A DNA stretch of 64,000 nt, from the NCBI RefSeq assembly GCF_039982735.1, contig NZ_JBDWXV010000003.1, forward strand, positions 124,001 through 188,000, in the 5' to 3' direction. The translations under genes were made by a program, and so were the position numbers. Positions within the stretch are counted from its first letter, which is position 1, and each line of letters opens with the position of its first letter. The stretch comes from Saccharospirillum sp039982735 (GTDB taxonomy: Bacteria; Pseudomonadota; Gammaproteobacteria; Pseudomonadales; Natronospirillaceae). Of the stretch, positions 36,438-46,062 are shown piece by piece. Under the pieces are notes generated by a model. That model saw only the letters and a program-made list of their open reading frames with translations. It had not been told where the DNA came from and did not search any database.

Positions 36438-37298
36438 TTACCTCAACAACAACAACGGCTTGTTCGACTTCAACAACACCTTGGCGGTCAGACTGCCCAG
36501 CACCAGCTCGCGCAATCGGGTATGGCTGTAAGCCCCCATCAGGGTCAGATCGATATCGTGCTCGGCCTGGTAGTTCACCAGCGCTTCACTCGGTTTACCG
36601 TCCAGGGTCACCGCAGTAACGTTGTGACCCGCTGCCTGCAATACCTCCGTTGCCCTATGCTGCAGGGTATTTGAGTTAGCCGGGTCTTCCCCTACGGTGA
36701 CAAGATGCACCGGAATGCCTTTGAACAGAGGGCTTTGCGCCAGCATGTCGAGTGCCTTGCTGGAGGCATCGCTGCCATCGTAGGCCAGCATGACTTTCTC
36801 GGGCACCGTAAATTCAGTGTTTACCACCAGAATGGGTCGGTGCAGAGCGCGTATCGTGGCTTCCAGATGAGCGCCCAGGTGCGTGGCGTCCTGCTCGTGC
36901 TCTTCGCCACGAATACCCAGCACCAGAACGCGAATGTCTTCTTCCATCTCGATCAGGGATTCTGTCAGGCTGCCGTGGCGCTGTTTGGTCGACGCTTCGG
37001 TACCGCCCTGCCCGATCCGCTCTTTGGCGGCCGCCAGCATCAGCTTGCCTTGCTCCATCATTAGCCGGTTACGTTGTTCTTCGACCTCGGTCAATTCCTG
37101 CAGCAGGGTATCGCGGCTACCCAGCCCAATGGCACCGGACAAATCAGCCGTAGAGGCACCCACCGGGTGCTCCAGGTTGTGCAATAACTGCAAGGGTGCA
37201 TCCGTGCGCTGGCTGATCCAGGCAGCATAGTCACAGACCGACTGGCTGTATTTGGAACCGTCAATGCAGGCCAGTATTTTATTGTCTTTATTAAACAT
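36438..37298 (-). CDS. Tandem universal stress protein
   Basis: A 286-residue cytosolic protein with two Usp domains (residues 1-145 and 150-286). The second domain keeps the ATP-binding pattern of MGAYSHTRLRELVLGS. The first (ILACIDGSKYSQSV) lacks a clear nucleotide loop. It is coupled to the SulP gene: the SulP stop and this start share one base (TGATG). USP proteins paired with SulP carriers are thought to modulate transport, but the partner function here is inferred. Confidence 0.9.
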   Translation of the reverse strand: MFNKDNKILACIDGSKYSQSVCDYAAWISQRTDAPLQLLHNLEHPVGASTADLSGAIGLGSRDTLLQELTEVEEQRNRLMMEQGKLMLAAAKERIGQGGTEASTKQRHGSLTESLIEMEEDIRVLVLGIRGEEHEQDATHLGAHLEATIRALHRPILVVNTEFTVPEKVMLAYDGSDASSKALDMLAQSPLFKGIPVHLVTVGEDPANSNTLQHRATEVLQAAGHNVTAVTLDGKPSEALVNYQAEHDIDLTLMGAYSHTRLRELVLGSLTAKVLLKSNKPLLLLR

Positions 37299-38782
37299 CA
37301 GTGACCTCCTAACACTTTGTCGATCTCTTCGGGTTTATCGTGCACCCCAAAGCGGTCAACGATGGTTTCACTGGCTTCGTTCAGACCAATGACTTCAACC
37401 TGTGCCCCTTCACGGCGGAACTTGATCACCGCCTTGTCGAGTGCGCCCACGGCGGTAATGTCCCAGAAATGAGCACGGGTCAGGTCAATAACAACATGAT
37501 CGACGGCTTCTTTGAAGTCGAATGACGCCAAAAACTTCTCGGATGACGTAAAGAAGACCTGGCCGATGACGCTGTAGCGGCGGGTATCGGTCTGTTCATC
37601 CAGCTCACTGGTGACATACATAAAGTGCCCCACCTTGTTGGCAAAGAACAATGCCGCCAGCAGCACGCCCGCAAAGACGCCGTAGGCCAGGTTATGTGTC
37701 CAGACCACAACGATAACGGTAACGACCATCACAATATTGGTCGACAGCGGGTACGTCTTAAGGTCTTTGAACGAGCCCCAGTTAAAGGTACCGATAGAGA
37801 CCATGATCATCACCGCCACCAGGGCGGCCATCGGTATCTGCGACACCCAGGGGTTCAGAAAGACCACCATGATCAGCAGCACGACGCCGGCAATCAGCGT
37901 CGACAAACGCCCACGACCGCCCGATTTAACGTTGATGACCGACTGTCCGATCATGGCGCAACCGGCCATGCCACCCATCAGGCCAGAACCGATGTTGGCA
38001 ACGCCCTGGGCCTTGCACTCGCGGTTCTTGTCACTGGGGGTGTCGGTCAGATCATCGACAATGGTCGCTGTCATCAGAGATTCGAGAATCCCGACCATGG
38101 CCAGCGCAAACGCATATGGGAAAATGATTTTCAGGGTTTCGAGGTTCAGCGGTACATCGGGCCACAAGAACATCGGCAGGGTATCCGGCAACTCGCCCAG
38201 ATCGCCCACGGTTCTGATATCAAGCCCCATCACCATACTCACGCCCGTCAGTACAACAATGGTCACCAGCGGCGAGGGAATGGTTTTATTGATCAGCGGA
38301 AACAGGTAAATGATGCCCAGGCCTGCTACCGTCATCGCATAGACGTGCCAGGTGACATTGGTCAACTCCGGCAATTGCGCCATAAAGATCAGGATCGCCA
38401 GGGCATTCACAAAGCCCGTGACCACTGAGCGCGATACAAATCGCATCAGCTCGCCCATGCGCAAATAGCCAATCACAATCTGCAGAACACCGGTCAGCAG
38501 CGTTGCCGCCAGCAAATATTCGAGCCCATGCTCTTTCACCAGCGTCACCATCAGCAAAGCCATGGCGCCCGTCGCAGCAGAAATCATTCCCGGCCGGCCG
38601 CCGGTAAAGGCAACGACAACCGCGATACAGAAAGAGGCATACAAACCGACTTTGGGGTCAACGCCTGCGATAATGGAAAAGGCGATGGCTTCGGGGATCA
38701 ACGCGAGAGCAACAACCAAACCGGCGAGCACATCGCCACGAACATTCCCGAACCAATCTTTCCGGGTAGAAGATAACAACAT
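37298..38782 (-). CDS. SulP family inorganic anion transporter (first of three)
   Basis: A 494-residue inner-membrane carrier with about 11-12 helices and a C-terminal STAS domain (about residues 385-490, containing VVIDLTRAHFWDITAVGALDKAV, the anti-sigma-antagonist-like motif). SulP members move sulfate, bicarbonate or similar anions, usually with Na+ or H+. The family motif region AGCAMIGQSVINVKSGGRGRLS is intact. It forms a coupled pair with the USP gene, which recalls BicA-like bicarbonate transporters, but the substrate cannot be decided from sequence alone. Confidence 0.9.
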   Translation of the reverse strand: MLLSSTRKDWFGNVRGDVLAGLVVALALIPEAIAFSIIAGVDPKVGLYASFCIAVVVAFTGGRPGMISAATGAMALLMVTLVKEHGLEYLLAATLLTGVLQIVIGYLRMGELMRFVSRSVVTGFVNALAILIFMAQLPELTNVTWHVYAMTVAGLGIIYLFPLINKTIPSPLVTIVVLTGVSMVMGLDIRTVGDLGELPDTLPMFLWPDVPLNLETLKIIFPYAFALAMVGILESLMTATIVDDLTDTPSDKNRECKAQGVANIGSGLMGGMAGCAMIGQSVINVKSGGRGRLSTLIAGVVLLIMVVFLNPWVSQIPMAALVAVMIMVSIGTFNWGSFKDLKTYPLSTNIVMVVTVIVVVWTHNLAYGVFAGVLLAALFFANKVGHFMYVTSELDEQTDTRRYSVIGQVFFTSSEKFLASFDFKEAVDHVVIDLTRAHFWDITAVGALDKAVIKFRREGAQVEVIGLNEASETIVDRFGVHDKPEEIDKVLGGH

Positions 38783-39040
38783 AGGGACCTCAGAGGGTAC
38801 GAGTTAACGATTAAGTGCCGCGTATCGGCGAGCCATACAGGATGCGTGCCCTGGATGAACACAGTAAGTCAGACATAGGCGTCTGCAGAGATGGGATGGT
38901 GCGCTAGGGTGGCGTAATAGTCACGATGGTGCTGCAGGCTCAGTCGGTAAAGGGACGCGCATGATAGCGGCTGGGGGGCAGATAACAACCCCTGGTTACC
39001 CTAGTTCCGGAGATCGGCTCACCTCATTGGAGCTGGCCCG

Positions 39041-39151
39041 CACCGGATACCGGGTAGGCCTCTGTGGGGTCGGCGTTAATCCATCCATGGAGCCTGGGCC
39101 GCAGCATCCGTGCTGCGGACTACCCCGCAGAGGCCTACCCGGCACCCGGTG
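39041..39151 (+). repeat. Dispersed palindromic repeat, copy 2
   Basis: Outer arms 39041-39069 and 39123-39151 (29 bases, 26 paired, the three mismatches being G-T type), core with CCATCCATGG and inner hairpin CCGCAGCA-TCCG-TGCTGCGG (39099-39118). Arm sequence differs from copy 1 (GTAGGCCTCTGTGGGG). Confidence 0.85.
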
Positions 39152-39297
39152 CTAGTCTCCTGAGCCAACTCCGAAACTTGTGCTAGTAACCTTTGACACA
39201 CTCTAGCAGGCACAAAAAAGCCCCGACTGTGAAGAAACACAAACAAGGCAAACAATTTTTAGAACAGGGGTTAAATGTATTGTTGGCAGCCAATAAA

Positions 39298-39410
39298 GTG
39301 CCGGATACCGGGTGTGCCTATCCGGGGAAGTCCGCAGCAGGGATGCTGCGGTCTAGGCCCCATGGATGGGTTCACGCCGACCCCGGATAGGCACACCCGG
39401 TGTCTGGCAC
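39298..39410 (-). repeat. Dispersed palindromic repeat, copy 3
   Basis: Arms 39298-39327 and 39381-39410 (30 bases, two mismatches; arm variant GTGTGCCTATCCGGGG). The core is reversed relative to copy 2 (inner hairpin CCGCAGCA-GGGA-TGCTGCGG, then CCATGGATGG). Confidence 0.85.
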
Positions 39411-39449
39411 GAACTCACGGCAACCAGTTAAACTGACCTCCGAATTGCC

Positions 39450-40973
39450 TCAGAAGAATCCCATGGGGTTGACGTCGTAGCTGACCAGCAGGTTCTTGGT
39501 CTGTTGGTAGTGATCCAGCATCATTTTGTGGTTTTCGCGGCCGACACCGGATTTCTTGTAGCCACCGAAGGCCGCGTGTGCCGGGTAATGGTGGTAGCAG
39601 TTGGTCCAGACGCGGCCGGCTTCGATGCCCCGGCCCATGCGGTAGGCCCGATTCATATCCCGTGTCCACAAACCGGCGCCCAGGCCGAACTCGGTGTCGT
39701 TGGCAATTTCCAGAGCCTCGGCTTCATCTTTAAAGGTGGTGACCGACACGACCGGGCCAAAGATTTCCTCCTGGAAAACGCGCATCTTGTTGTGGCCTTT
39801 GATCAGCGTTGGCTGAATGTAGAAGCCGGACTCGTACTTGCCTTCTGTAGTGCCCAGCTGGTCTCCGCCCAGCAGGAACTCAGCACCCTCTTCCCGGCCG
39901 ATGGCAAAATAGCCCATGATCTTGTCGAATTGCTCCTGTGATGCCTGAGCGCCGACCATCACCTCGGTATCCAGTGGGTTACCGCGTTTGATCTGGTTGG
40001 TACGCTCAATCACTTTTTTCATGAACTCATCGTAAATGGATTCATGCACCAGCAGGCGGGAGGGGCAAGTGCAGACTTCCCCCTGGTTAAAGAACGCCAG
40101 CACCACCCCTTCAATGCACTTGCTCAGATAGCTGTCTTCATGTTGCATCACATCTTCGAAGAAAATGTTGGGTGATTTGCCACCGAGTTCGACGGTAGAG
40201 GGAATGATATTCTCTGCAGCGCATTTGAGAATGTGCGAGCCGACTGGCGTGGAGCCGGTAAACGCAATCTTGGCGATGCGCTTGCTGGTCGCCAGCGCCT
40301 GGCCCGCTTCCGCGCCGTAGCCATTAACCACGTTCAAGACACCGGCTGGCAGCAGATCTTCAATCAGTTCAACGAATTTCAGAATGGACCAGGGTGTCTG
40401 CTCTGCCGGCTTTAACACGATGCAGTTGCCGCTGGCCAGTGCCGGGGCCAGTTTCCAGGCGGCCATCAACAGCGGAAAATTCCAGGGAATGATTTGCCCG
40501 ACGACGCCGAGCGGTTCGTGAAAATGATAGGCAACGGTGTGCCCGTCAATTTCACCGATGGAGCCTTCCTGTGCACGAATTGCCCCGGCAAAATACCGAA
40601 AGTGGTCCACCGCCAGTGGTACATCGGCATTCAGCGTCTCACGGACTGCCTTGCCGTTATCCCAGGTTTCAGCGATGGCGATCATCTCCAGATTTTGTTC
40701 GAGCCGGTCGGCAATCTTTAACAAGAGGTTGGAGCGCGCTGTGACCGACATGGACCCCCAGGCCGCTTTGGCCGCATGGGCAGCATCGAGTGCCAGATCA
40801 ATGTCTTCGGCGCTGGAGCGCGGAATCTGGCAAAAAATATCGCCGGTCACCGGCGACACATTATCAAAGTACTGGCCTTTAACGGGTTCGACCCATTGTC
40901 CGCCAATAAAGTTGCCATAGCGGGTTTTTACGGAGACGGGGGAATCGGGCTGGCCAGGGTGCGAATAGAGCAT
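39450..40973 (-). CDS. NAD-dependent aldehyde dehydrogenase (acetaldehyde type, ExaC/AldB-like)
   Basis: A 507-residue oxidoreductase that converts aldehydes, probably acetaldehyde, to acids. The catalytic glutamate lies in VELGGKSPNIFF and the nucleophile in FNQGEVCTCPSRLLV; the NAD motif is FTGSTPVGSHI. The sequence with the NCYHHYPAHAAFGGYKKSGVGRE end is typical of the AcoD/ExaC/AldB group. Ribosome site: AAGAGGTAACAACC. A sigma-54 promoter lies 50-65 bases upstream and the divergent gene codes an AcoR-like activator, so expression is probably induced by its substrate alcohol or aldehyde. Confidence 0.94.
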   Translation of the reverse strand: MLYSHPGQPDSPVSVKTRYGNFIGGQWVEPVKGQYFDNVSPVTGDIFCQIPRSSAEDIDLALDAAHAAKAAWGSMSVTARSNLLLKIADRLEQNLEMIAIAETWDNGKAVRETLNADVPLAVDHFRYFAGAIRAQEGSIGEIDGHTVAYHFHEPLGVVGQIIPWNFPLLMAAWKLAPALASGNCIVLKPAEQTPWSILKFVELIEDLLPAGVLNVVNGYGAEAGQALATSKRIAKIAFTGSTPVGSHILKCAAENIIPSTVELGGKSPNIFFEDVMQHEDSYLSKCIEGVVLAFFNQGEVCTCPSRLLVHESIYDEFMKKVIERTNQIKRGNPLDTEVMVGAQASQEQFDKIMGYFAIGREEGAEFLLGGDQLGTTEGKYESGFYIQPTLIKGHNKMRVFQEEIFGPVVSVTTFKDEAEALEIANDTEFGLGAGLWTRDMNRAYRMGRGIEAGRVWTNCYHHYPAHAAFGGYKKSGVGRENHKMMLDHYQQTKNLLVSYDVNPMGFF

Positions 40974-41022
40974 GGTTGTTACCTCTTGCTGTTGTTGTTT
41001 TGGGTGAATCCATAAGGGCTAT

Positions 41023-41038
41023 CGCAACGGCCGTGCCA
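41023..41038 (-). promoter_or_regulatory. Sigma-54 promoter of the aldehyde dehydrogenase gene
   Basis: On the minus strand TGGCAC-GGCCG-TTGCG matches the -24/-12 consensus (TGGCAC-N5-TTGCW) except for the last base. The -12 element is about 50 bases from the start codon. Confidence 0.8.
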
Positions 41039-41242
41039 GCGCTTGCATTGATGCCTGGAAGGGGCTAAAACAAAGGAGCTGAACAGCAAGGTGAATCAGA
41101 CCTGCAAGGCTTGCCAGCCGGGGCTTAGCGTCACTCGGTACATCCCCGGAAAGCCAGTATTCACGGGCCACTCAGCACGCACATCACCACAAGAATAAAA
41201 ACTCAAACGCCGGTCGGGTATCGGCGATCACCCGAACAGGGT

Positions 41243-41268
41243 GTTGCAGGGTGCATCAGGTGTTGCAA
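41243..41268 (-). promoter_or_regulatory. Paired GTTGCA(A) elements, candidate activator site
   Basis: GTTGCAG at 41243 and GTTGCAA at 41262 are 19 bases apart, roughly two helical turns, and lie 205-245 bases upstream of the sigma-54 promoter. They also sit just before the activator's own start codon, so they could be used for autoregulation. Confidence 0.4.
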
Positions 41269-41292
41269 AATGCCACACCCGGGAGATCACAG

Positions 41293-43167
41293 ATGGCTTC
41301 TACGACCCACCCCAGTGCTGAGGCACTGGCCGCCGCCAGGCATCAGTTTTTTGAACAGCGCCAGACGCCCGGTTCACTGATATCTCCACTGATCGAGCGT
41401 TCCTGGCAGCGCAGCCTCAAAGCGGGCCTGACACCGGAGCACTGCAGCCGCGAAGCACGGCTGTCGCAACCCGAATTTCGCGACATTCGCGAACGCAACC
41501 ACACCCTGCTCGACATCGCCCGTCCGCAACTGGAAAGCCTGTTCGAGCAAATTCAGGACACCCAGTGCGCCGTCTTACTGGCGGACCAGACGGGCACCAT
41601 CCTCCATGGCGTGGGCGATGCGGGCTTTGTACCGGAAGCTCGGCGCGTAGAATTGATGCCAGGCGGTGTCTGGAGTGAAGGCGCGCGGGGCACCAATGCC
41701 ATTGGCACCGCTGCCAGCGAAGGGCGTTCGGTAGTTGTGCATGGCCAGGAGCATTTTCTCGATCAGAACGGCTTTTTAACCTGTGCGGCCGTACCGGTGT
41801 TTGACCCCAGTGGACAGGTGATCGGTGTGCTCGATATTTCCAGCGATGCGCGGCATTCCCAGCGCCACACCATGGCTCTGGTCAATCTGGCGGTATCGAT
41901 GATTGAGAACAGCCTGCTCGAACGCACTTGCGAGCGGGCTCATTTAATGTACCTGCACCCTCACGCCCATCTACTGGGTGGTTTGTACGAGGGTATTCTG
42001 GCCTACGACGATAGCGGCCACATCATTGGCGCCAATCGCTGGGCGCGGCAGCACCTGAATTTACCTGACCGCAGCGAGCACCCCCTCAATCTGCACAACC
42101 TGTTTCCGAGACTGACCGAGCCCGAAGCCCATGCCAGCCTGGTGACTCACAGTGGCCAGACCTTGCATGCCCGACACAAAGCCTACAGAACCCCGTCGAG
42201 CCCGACTAGAACAGCGCCGGCTCCGCGTCCAACCCCAGTATCCGATCCGCTGGCAGCGCTGGAGAGTACCGACCCGGGCATCGACAAACTGATCAGACAG
42301 GCAAGACGCATCGTCGGCCAGGGCATTCCCATCCTGCTGCAAGGCGAAACCGGGGTCGGCAAGGATGTCTGGGCCAGAGCACTCCACCAGGCTGGTCCCC
42401 GCAACGGCGCCATGGTAGCGGTCAACTGCGCCGCCATTCCCGAAAGCCTGATCGAAGCCGAGCTATTTGGCTACCGCCCGGGGGCATTTACCGGGGCCGA
42501 CAAAGCAGGCTCCCGTGGCCGGATATTGGAAGCCGACAAAGGCACGCTGTTTCTCGATGAAATCGGCGATATGCCGACAGCCCTGCAACCGCGTTTGCTG
42601 CGCGTACTGCAGGAGCGGCAAGTGATCCCGGTCGGTGGCGGCCAGCCCATTCCGGTCGACTTCGACCTAATCTGCGCCACCCACACCCATCTGCGTGAAG
42701 CCGTCGACCAGGGGCTGTTTCGGCAGGACCTGTATTACCGGATCAATGGCCTGACACTGAACCTGCCACCCTTGCGTGAACGGGAAGACATCAGAAGCCT
42801 GATCGACAGGGTTATGGCTGAACTCGGCGGTGGCACACTAAGCCCGGCCAGTTGCACTCTGCTGGAAAACCACCCCTGGCCCGGCAACTTGCGACAGCTC
42901 CATTCCGTGCTCAGAACCGCCCGCATCCTGTGCGACCCGGACCAACCCATTGAACCCGAACACCTGTCAGCCGATTTTCTGGCCGAAGCCCGGACGGCAG
43001 CGCCAGCAGAAGGCACTGGTCCTGCCCTCGCTGACTGGGAACGGCAAGCCATCAGCACGGCACTGGAAAACAGTCAGGGGAACGTTTCAGCAGCGGCCCG
43101 TGAATTGAATATTGACCGCACTACCCTGCACCGCAAGTTGAAACACCTGAGTGGGCACAGCCAGTAG
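41293..43167 (+). CDS. Sigma-54-dependent activator, AcoR-like
   Basis: A 624-residue enhancer-binding protein. The N-terminus (LIERSWQRSLKAGL) and GAF domain (about 60-200, with WSEGARGTNAIGTAA) are typical of AcoR/acetoin and alcohol-dehydrogenase activators. A PAS-like linker follows, then the AAA+ domain with Walker A GETGVGKD, the sigma-54 contact motif GAFTGA, Walker B TLFLDEIGDMP, and a C-terminal Fis-type helix-turn-helix (GNVSAAARELNIDRTTLHRKL). I chose ATG 41293 (GGGAG seven bases before) over 41251. It is divergent from the aldehyde dehydrogenase gene, its likely target. Confidence 0.93.
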   Translation: MASTTHPSAEALAAARHQFFEQRQTPGSLISPLIERSWQRSLKAGLTPEHCSREARLSQPEFRDIRERNHTLLDIARPQLESLFEQIQDTQCAVLLADQTGTILHGVGDAGFVPEARRVELMPGGVWSEGARGTNAIGTAASEGRSVVVHGQEHFLDQNGFLTCAAVPVFDPSGQVIGVLDISSDARHSQRHTMALVNLAVSMIENSLLERTCERAHLMYLHPHAHLLGGLYEGILAYDDSGHIIGANRWARQHLNLPDRSEHPLNLHNLFPRLTEPEAHASLVTHSGQTLHARHKAYRTPSSPTRTAPAPRPTPVSDPLAALESTDPGIDKLIRQARRIVGQGIPILLQGETGVGKDVWARALHQAGPRNGAMVAVNCAAIPESLIEAELFGYRPGAFTGADKAGSRGRILEADKGTLFLDEIGDMPTALQPRLLRVLQERQVIPVGGGQPIPVDFDLICATHTHLREAVDQGLFRQDLYYRINGLTLNLPPLREREDIRSLIDRVMAELGGGTLSPASCTLLENHPWPGNLRQLHSVLRTARILCDPDQPIEPEHLSADFLAEARTAAPAEGTGPALADWERQAISTALENSQGNVSAAARELNIDRTTLHRKLKHLSGHSQ

Positions 43168-43486
43168 GGTCATGAGTCAGACCAAGCCACACATTGCAGC
43201 ATCTGCATCGTTTGAAACCCAATAATTCGTACTTTGCAAATAGAATCCCATAAAAATGTTACCAATCGGTCACATTTTTCGGGTAATGTGGTTAGGATCA
43301 TTTTTTGACCAGATGTTCAACTAATGATGCTGCACCGTACCTTCGGGTGCGTTATAAAAACCAAAGTTCTTAGAACGCAGCTCAGCAGTCGATACGCTGC
43401 ACTCACAAAAAAAAACAATAACGGGACTCTGTGGTCGGCAACCCACACGGATGTCAGTGAGCCCCGAAGTCAATGAGAGGGATACC
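43168..43486. other. Spacer before the extracellular nuclease gene
   Basis: This 319-base spacer holds a 28-base inverted repeat (43252-43279) and a small hairpin GCACC/GGTGC (43331-43350). The rest shows no gene; a plus-strand promoter for the nuclease is expected here but I cannot place it with confidence. Confidence 0.5.
43252..43279. terminator. Inverted repeat, possible terminator or operator
   Basis: AAAAATGTTACC-AATC-GGTCACATTTTT pairs 11 of 12 bases and has A- and T-runs at its ends. It could terminate the activator gene (in either direction) or act as an operator for the nuclease gene. Confidence 0.45.
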
Positions 43487-46042
43487 ATGAACGCCAGACG
43501 AACCACCCTGGCCCTGATGATTGCCGCGGCCTCCGCCGGCGGTGCCCAGGCCGATCTGATTTTCTCCGAATACATTGAAGGCTCCTCCTTCAATAAAGCC
43601 ATTGAATTGCAAAATACCGGCGACGCCACGCTCGACCTCAGTCAATACGCGGTCGAACTGTACTCCAATGGCAATACTAGCCTGAATACCTCCCTGACCC
43701 TGAGCGGCACCCTGGCGGCTGGCGATGTCTATGTCATCGCCAATAGTCAGGCTGCACAGGACATTCTGAACGTCACCGACATAACCTCAGGTGTTGCCAA
43801 CTTCAACGGTAACGATGTAGTCCTGTTGCGCGAAGTCGACACCGTCGTCGACCGCATTGGCCAACTGGGTAATGGCGATACCTTCGGTGCCAATGTCACC
43901 CTGGTGCGCAAGTCTGACATTACCGAGGGTGATCCTGACTTTACGGCCACCTTCGACCCGAGCGCCCAGTGGGATTCCTATCCGAGTAATACCTTTGCTT
44001 ATCTGGGTAACGGTGGAACAGGTGATGACGATGACCCGGATGATCCGGTATTGGCGCAATGCGGCGACCCGATGACATTGATCTCGGCCGTACAGGGCAG
44101 CGGTGACGAATCTTCCCTGCTTGGCCAGAGTGTGTCGGTTGAAGCCATTGTGGTTGGCGATTACCAGGCTGGAAACCAGCTCAGCGGTTTCTTCCTGCAA
44201 GAAGAAGATGCCGATCAGGATGGTGATGCAAGCACCTCTGAAGGCCTATTTGTCTTCTACTCCGGTACCGACGTTGCGGTCGGCGACCGCGTTGTCGTCA
44301 ACGGTTCGGTGGACGAGTACTTTGGCCTGACTCAGATCAATGATGTAGACGGCATCAGCATCTGTGCCAGCAACCAGATGTTGCCGACACCGGCGCTGGT
44401 CTCCCTCCCGCTGGATAATGCCGACGATCTCGAAGCCTTTGAAGGTATGAGCGTCGCCAGTAATCAGACCTTGACAGTCAATGAGGTGTATCAGCTGGGC
44501 CGCTATGGCGAATTCACCGTCAGCGAGGGTCGTCGTTACATTCCGACCGAAGTTGCGGCACCGGGCCCCGATGCCTTCGCCGTGAACGCTGCCAACGACC
44601 TGAACAAGCTGGTTGTTGAAGACGGCATTCGCACGCAAAACCCGGATCCAATGCGGTTTCCGGCGCCTGAGCTGTCGGCCTACAACACCCTGCGCATTGG
44701 CGAAACCATCACCAACCTAAGTGGCGTTCTGAACTACTCGTTCGGCGCTTACAAGCTGATTCCAACGAGTGATTTGCAACTGCAGGGCACCAACCCGCGC
44801 ACCGCCGCACCGGAAGACACTCTGGATCGCGACATGCGAGTGGCCAGTTTCAACGTGCTGAACTACTACAACGGTGATGGCCTCGGCGGTGGTTTCCCGA
44901 CCGACCGAGGTGCCGATACACCGCTGGAACTGGAACGCCAGGAAGCCAAGCTGGTTGCTGCGTTGTCGGCTCTGGACGCCGATGTGATCGGTCTGATGGA
45001 AATCGAGAACGATGGCTTTGATGAAAACAGTGCCATTGCCCAACTGGTCGATGCGCTGAACGTGACTCAACCGGCAGAAAAAATTTACGATTACATCTCA
45101 ACCGGTGGTGCGGGTGTGGGCACCGATTCGATTGCGGTGGGTCTGATCTACCGCCCCGATGTGGTGGCACCGGTCAACAGTGCCCAGGTATTGTCGAGCG
45201 ACAACTCGCCATTGAATGACGAGGGCGAACCGCTGTTCAACGATGAGAAAAACCGCCCGGCGCTGACGCAGAGCTTTGAGCATCTGGGCAGCGGTGATCG
45301 CTTCACCGTTGTCGTCAATCACCTGAAGTCCAAGGGCTCTTCCTGTGACGACGTTGGTGATCCTGAAGATCCCAATCTGCAGGGCAACTGCAATGGCGTG
45401 CGTACCGATGCGGCTACTGCCATGGCTGAATGGCTGAGCACCTACCCGACTGGTGTTGATGATGCTGACGTGATGATCATAGGTGACCTGAACGCTTATT
45501 CGATGGAAGACCCTCTTCAAGTTCTGGCCGATGCCGGCTATGCCAATCTGAAGGGCGAAGGTGAATACTCTTACGTCTTCGATGGCGAATCCGGCAACCT
45601 GGACCATGCACTGGCCTCTGCCAGCTTGCAGGCCAAGGTGATCAAGGTTCAGGACTGGCACATCAATACCGATGAACCGCTGGTGCTGGATTACAACACC
45701 GAGTTCAAGAGCGACAATCACGTCGAACTGTTGTATGCGCCAACGCCTTACCGGTCTTCCGACCATGATCCGGTCATCGTTGACTTCAGTCTGAACACAC
45801 CACCGAATGCCTCGTTCAGTGTGTTCAAGTTCCTGTTCTGGTACATCTTTATCAGCGACAGTAACGACGATGACGGCTATGTCGTCGACCATGAATGGCA
45901 GGCAGGTTCATTCACCTTCTCAGGTGACTGGAATGTAATTCCGAAGTACCTGCTCAAGCGTAACAAGGTGCGTGAGGTTACCCTCACCGTCACCGATAAC
46001 GATGGCGCCACCAGCAGTCTGACTCAGACGCTGCCGCGTTGA
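43487..46042 (+). CDS. ExeM/NucH-type secreted endonuclease with lamin-tail and PKD-like domains
   Basis: An 851-residue secreted protein. Residues 1-22 are a signal peptide ending AGGAQA. A lamin-tail domain follows (LIFSEYIEGSSFNKAIELQN, to about 150), then an OB-like nucleic-acid region (about 190-420), and an endonuclease/exonuclease/phosphatase catalytic domain (about 450-780). The catalytic domain includes MRVASFNVLNYYNGDG, GLMEIENDG, VVVNHLKSKGSSC, IIGDLNAYSMEDP and RSSDHDPVIVDF. The last 80 residues look like a PKD domain. ExeM-type enzymes degrade extracellular DNA to obtain nutrients or to remodel biofilms. Start at 43487 after GAGAGGGATACC. Confidence 0.92.
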   Translation: MNARRTTLALMIAAASAGGAQADLIFSEYIEGSSFNKAIELQNTGDATLDLSQYAVELYSNGNTSLNTSLTLSGTLAAGDVYVIANSQAAQDILNVTDITSGVANFNGNDVVLLREVDTVVDRIGQLGNGDTFGANVTLVRKSDITEGDPDFTATFDPSAQWDSYPSNTFAYLGNGGTGDDDDPDDPVLAQCGDPMTLISAVQGSGDESSLLGQSVSVEAIVVGDYQAGNQLSGFFLQEEDADQDGDASTSEGLFVFYSGTDVAVGDRVVVNGSVDEYFGLTQINDVDGISICASNQMLPTPALVSLPLDNADDLEAFEGMSVASNQTLTVNEVYQLGRYGEFTVSEGRRYIPTEVAAPGPDAFAVNAANDLNKLVVEDGIRTQNPDPMRFPAPELSAYNTLRIGETITNLSGVLNYSFGAYKLIPTSDLQLQGTNPRTAAPEDTLDRDMRVASFNVLNYYNGDGLGGGFPTDRGADTPLELERQEAKLVAALSALDADVIGLMEIENDGFDENSAIAQLVDALNVTQPAEKIYDYISTGGAGVGTDSIAVGLIYRPDVVAPVNSAQVLSSDNSPLNDEGEPLFNDEKNRPALTQSFEHLGSGDRFTVVVNHLKSKGSSCDDVGDPEDPNLQGNCNGVRTDAATAMAEWLSTYPTGVDDADVMIIGDLNAYSMEDPLQVLADAGYANLKGEGEYSYVFDGESGNLDHALASASLQAKVIKVQDWHINTDEPLVLDYNTEFKSDNHVELLYAPTPYRSSDHDPVIVDFSLNTPPNASFSVFKFLFWYIFISDSNDDDGYVVDHEWQAGSFTFSGDWNVIPKYLLKRNKVREVTLTVTDNDGATSSLTQTLPR

Positions 46043-46062
46043 GGTTGTTGCCATAGATCCGC

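Larger units (their letters stand above)
38783..39449. other. Gene-free region with two palindromic repeats
   Basis: This 667-base spacer between the SulP gene and the aldehyde dehydrogenase gene (both minus) contains the promoter side of SulP (38783-39000, nothing clear) and palindromic repeats 2 and 3 in opposite orientation with 146 bases between them. Short open frames here are translations of the repeats and not genes. Confidence 0.7.

Noticed and set aside
37625..38428. 267-codon frame opposite the first SulP gene
   Set aside because: Translation is His/Gln/Arg-rich, typical of antisense of a membrane-protein gene; the minus-strand SulP is complete.
39193..39390. Short frames across the palindromic repeats (also near 46070, 53600 and 57600)
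   Set aside because: They translate the repeat arms and cores, giving similar low-information peptides in several places; the DNA palindromes explain them.
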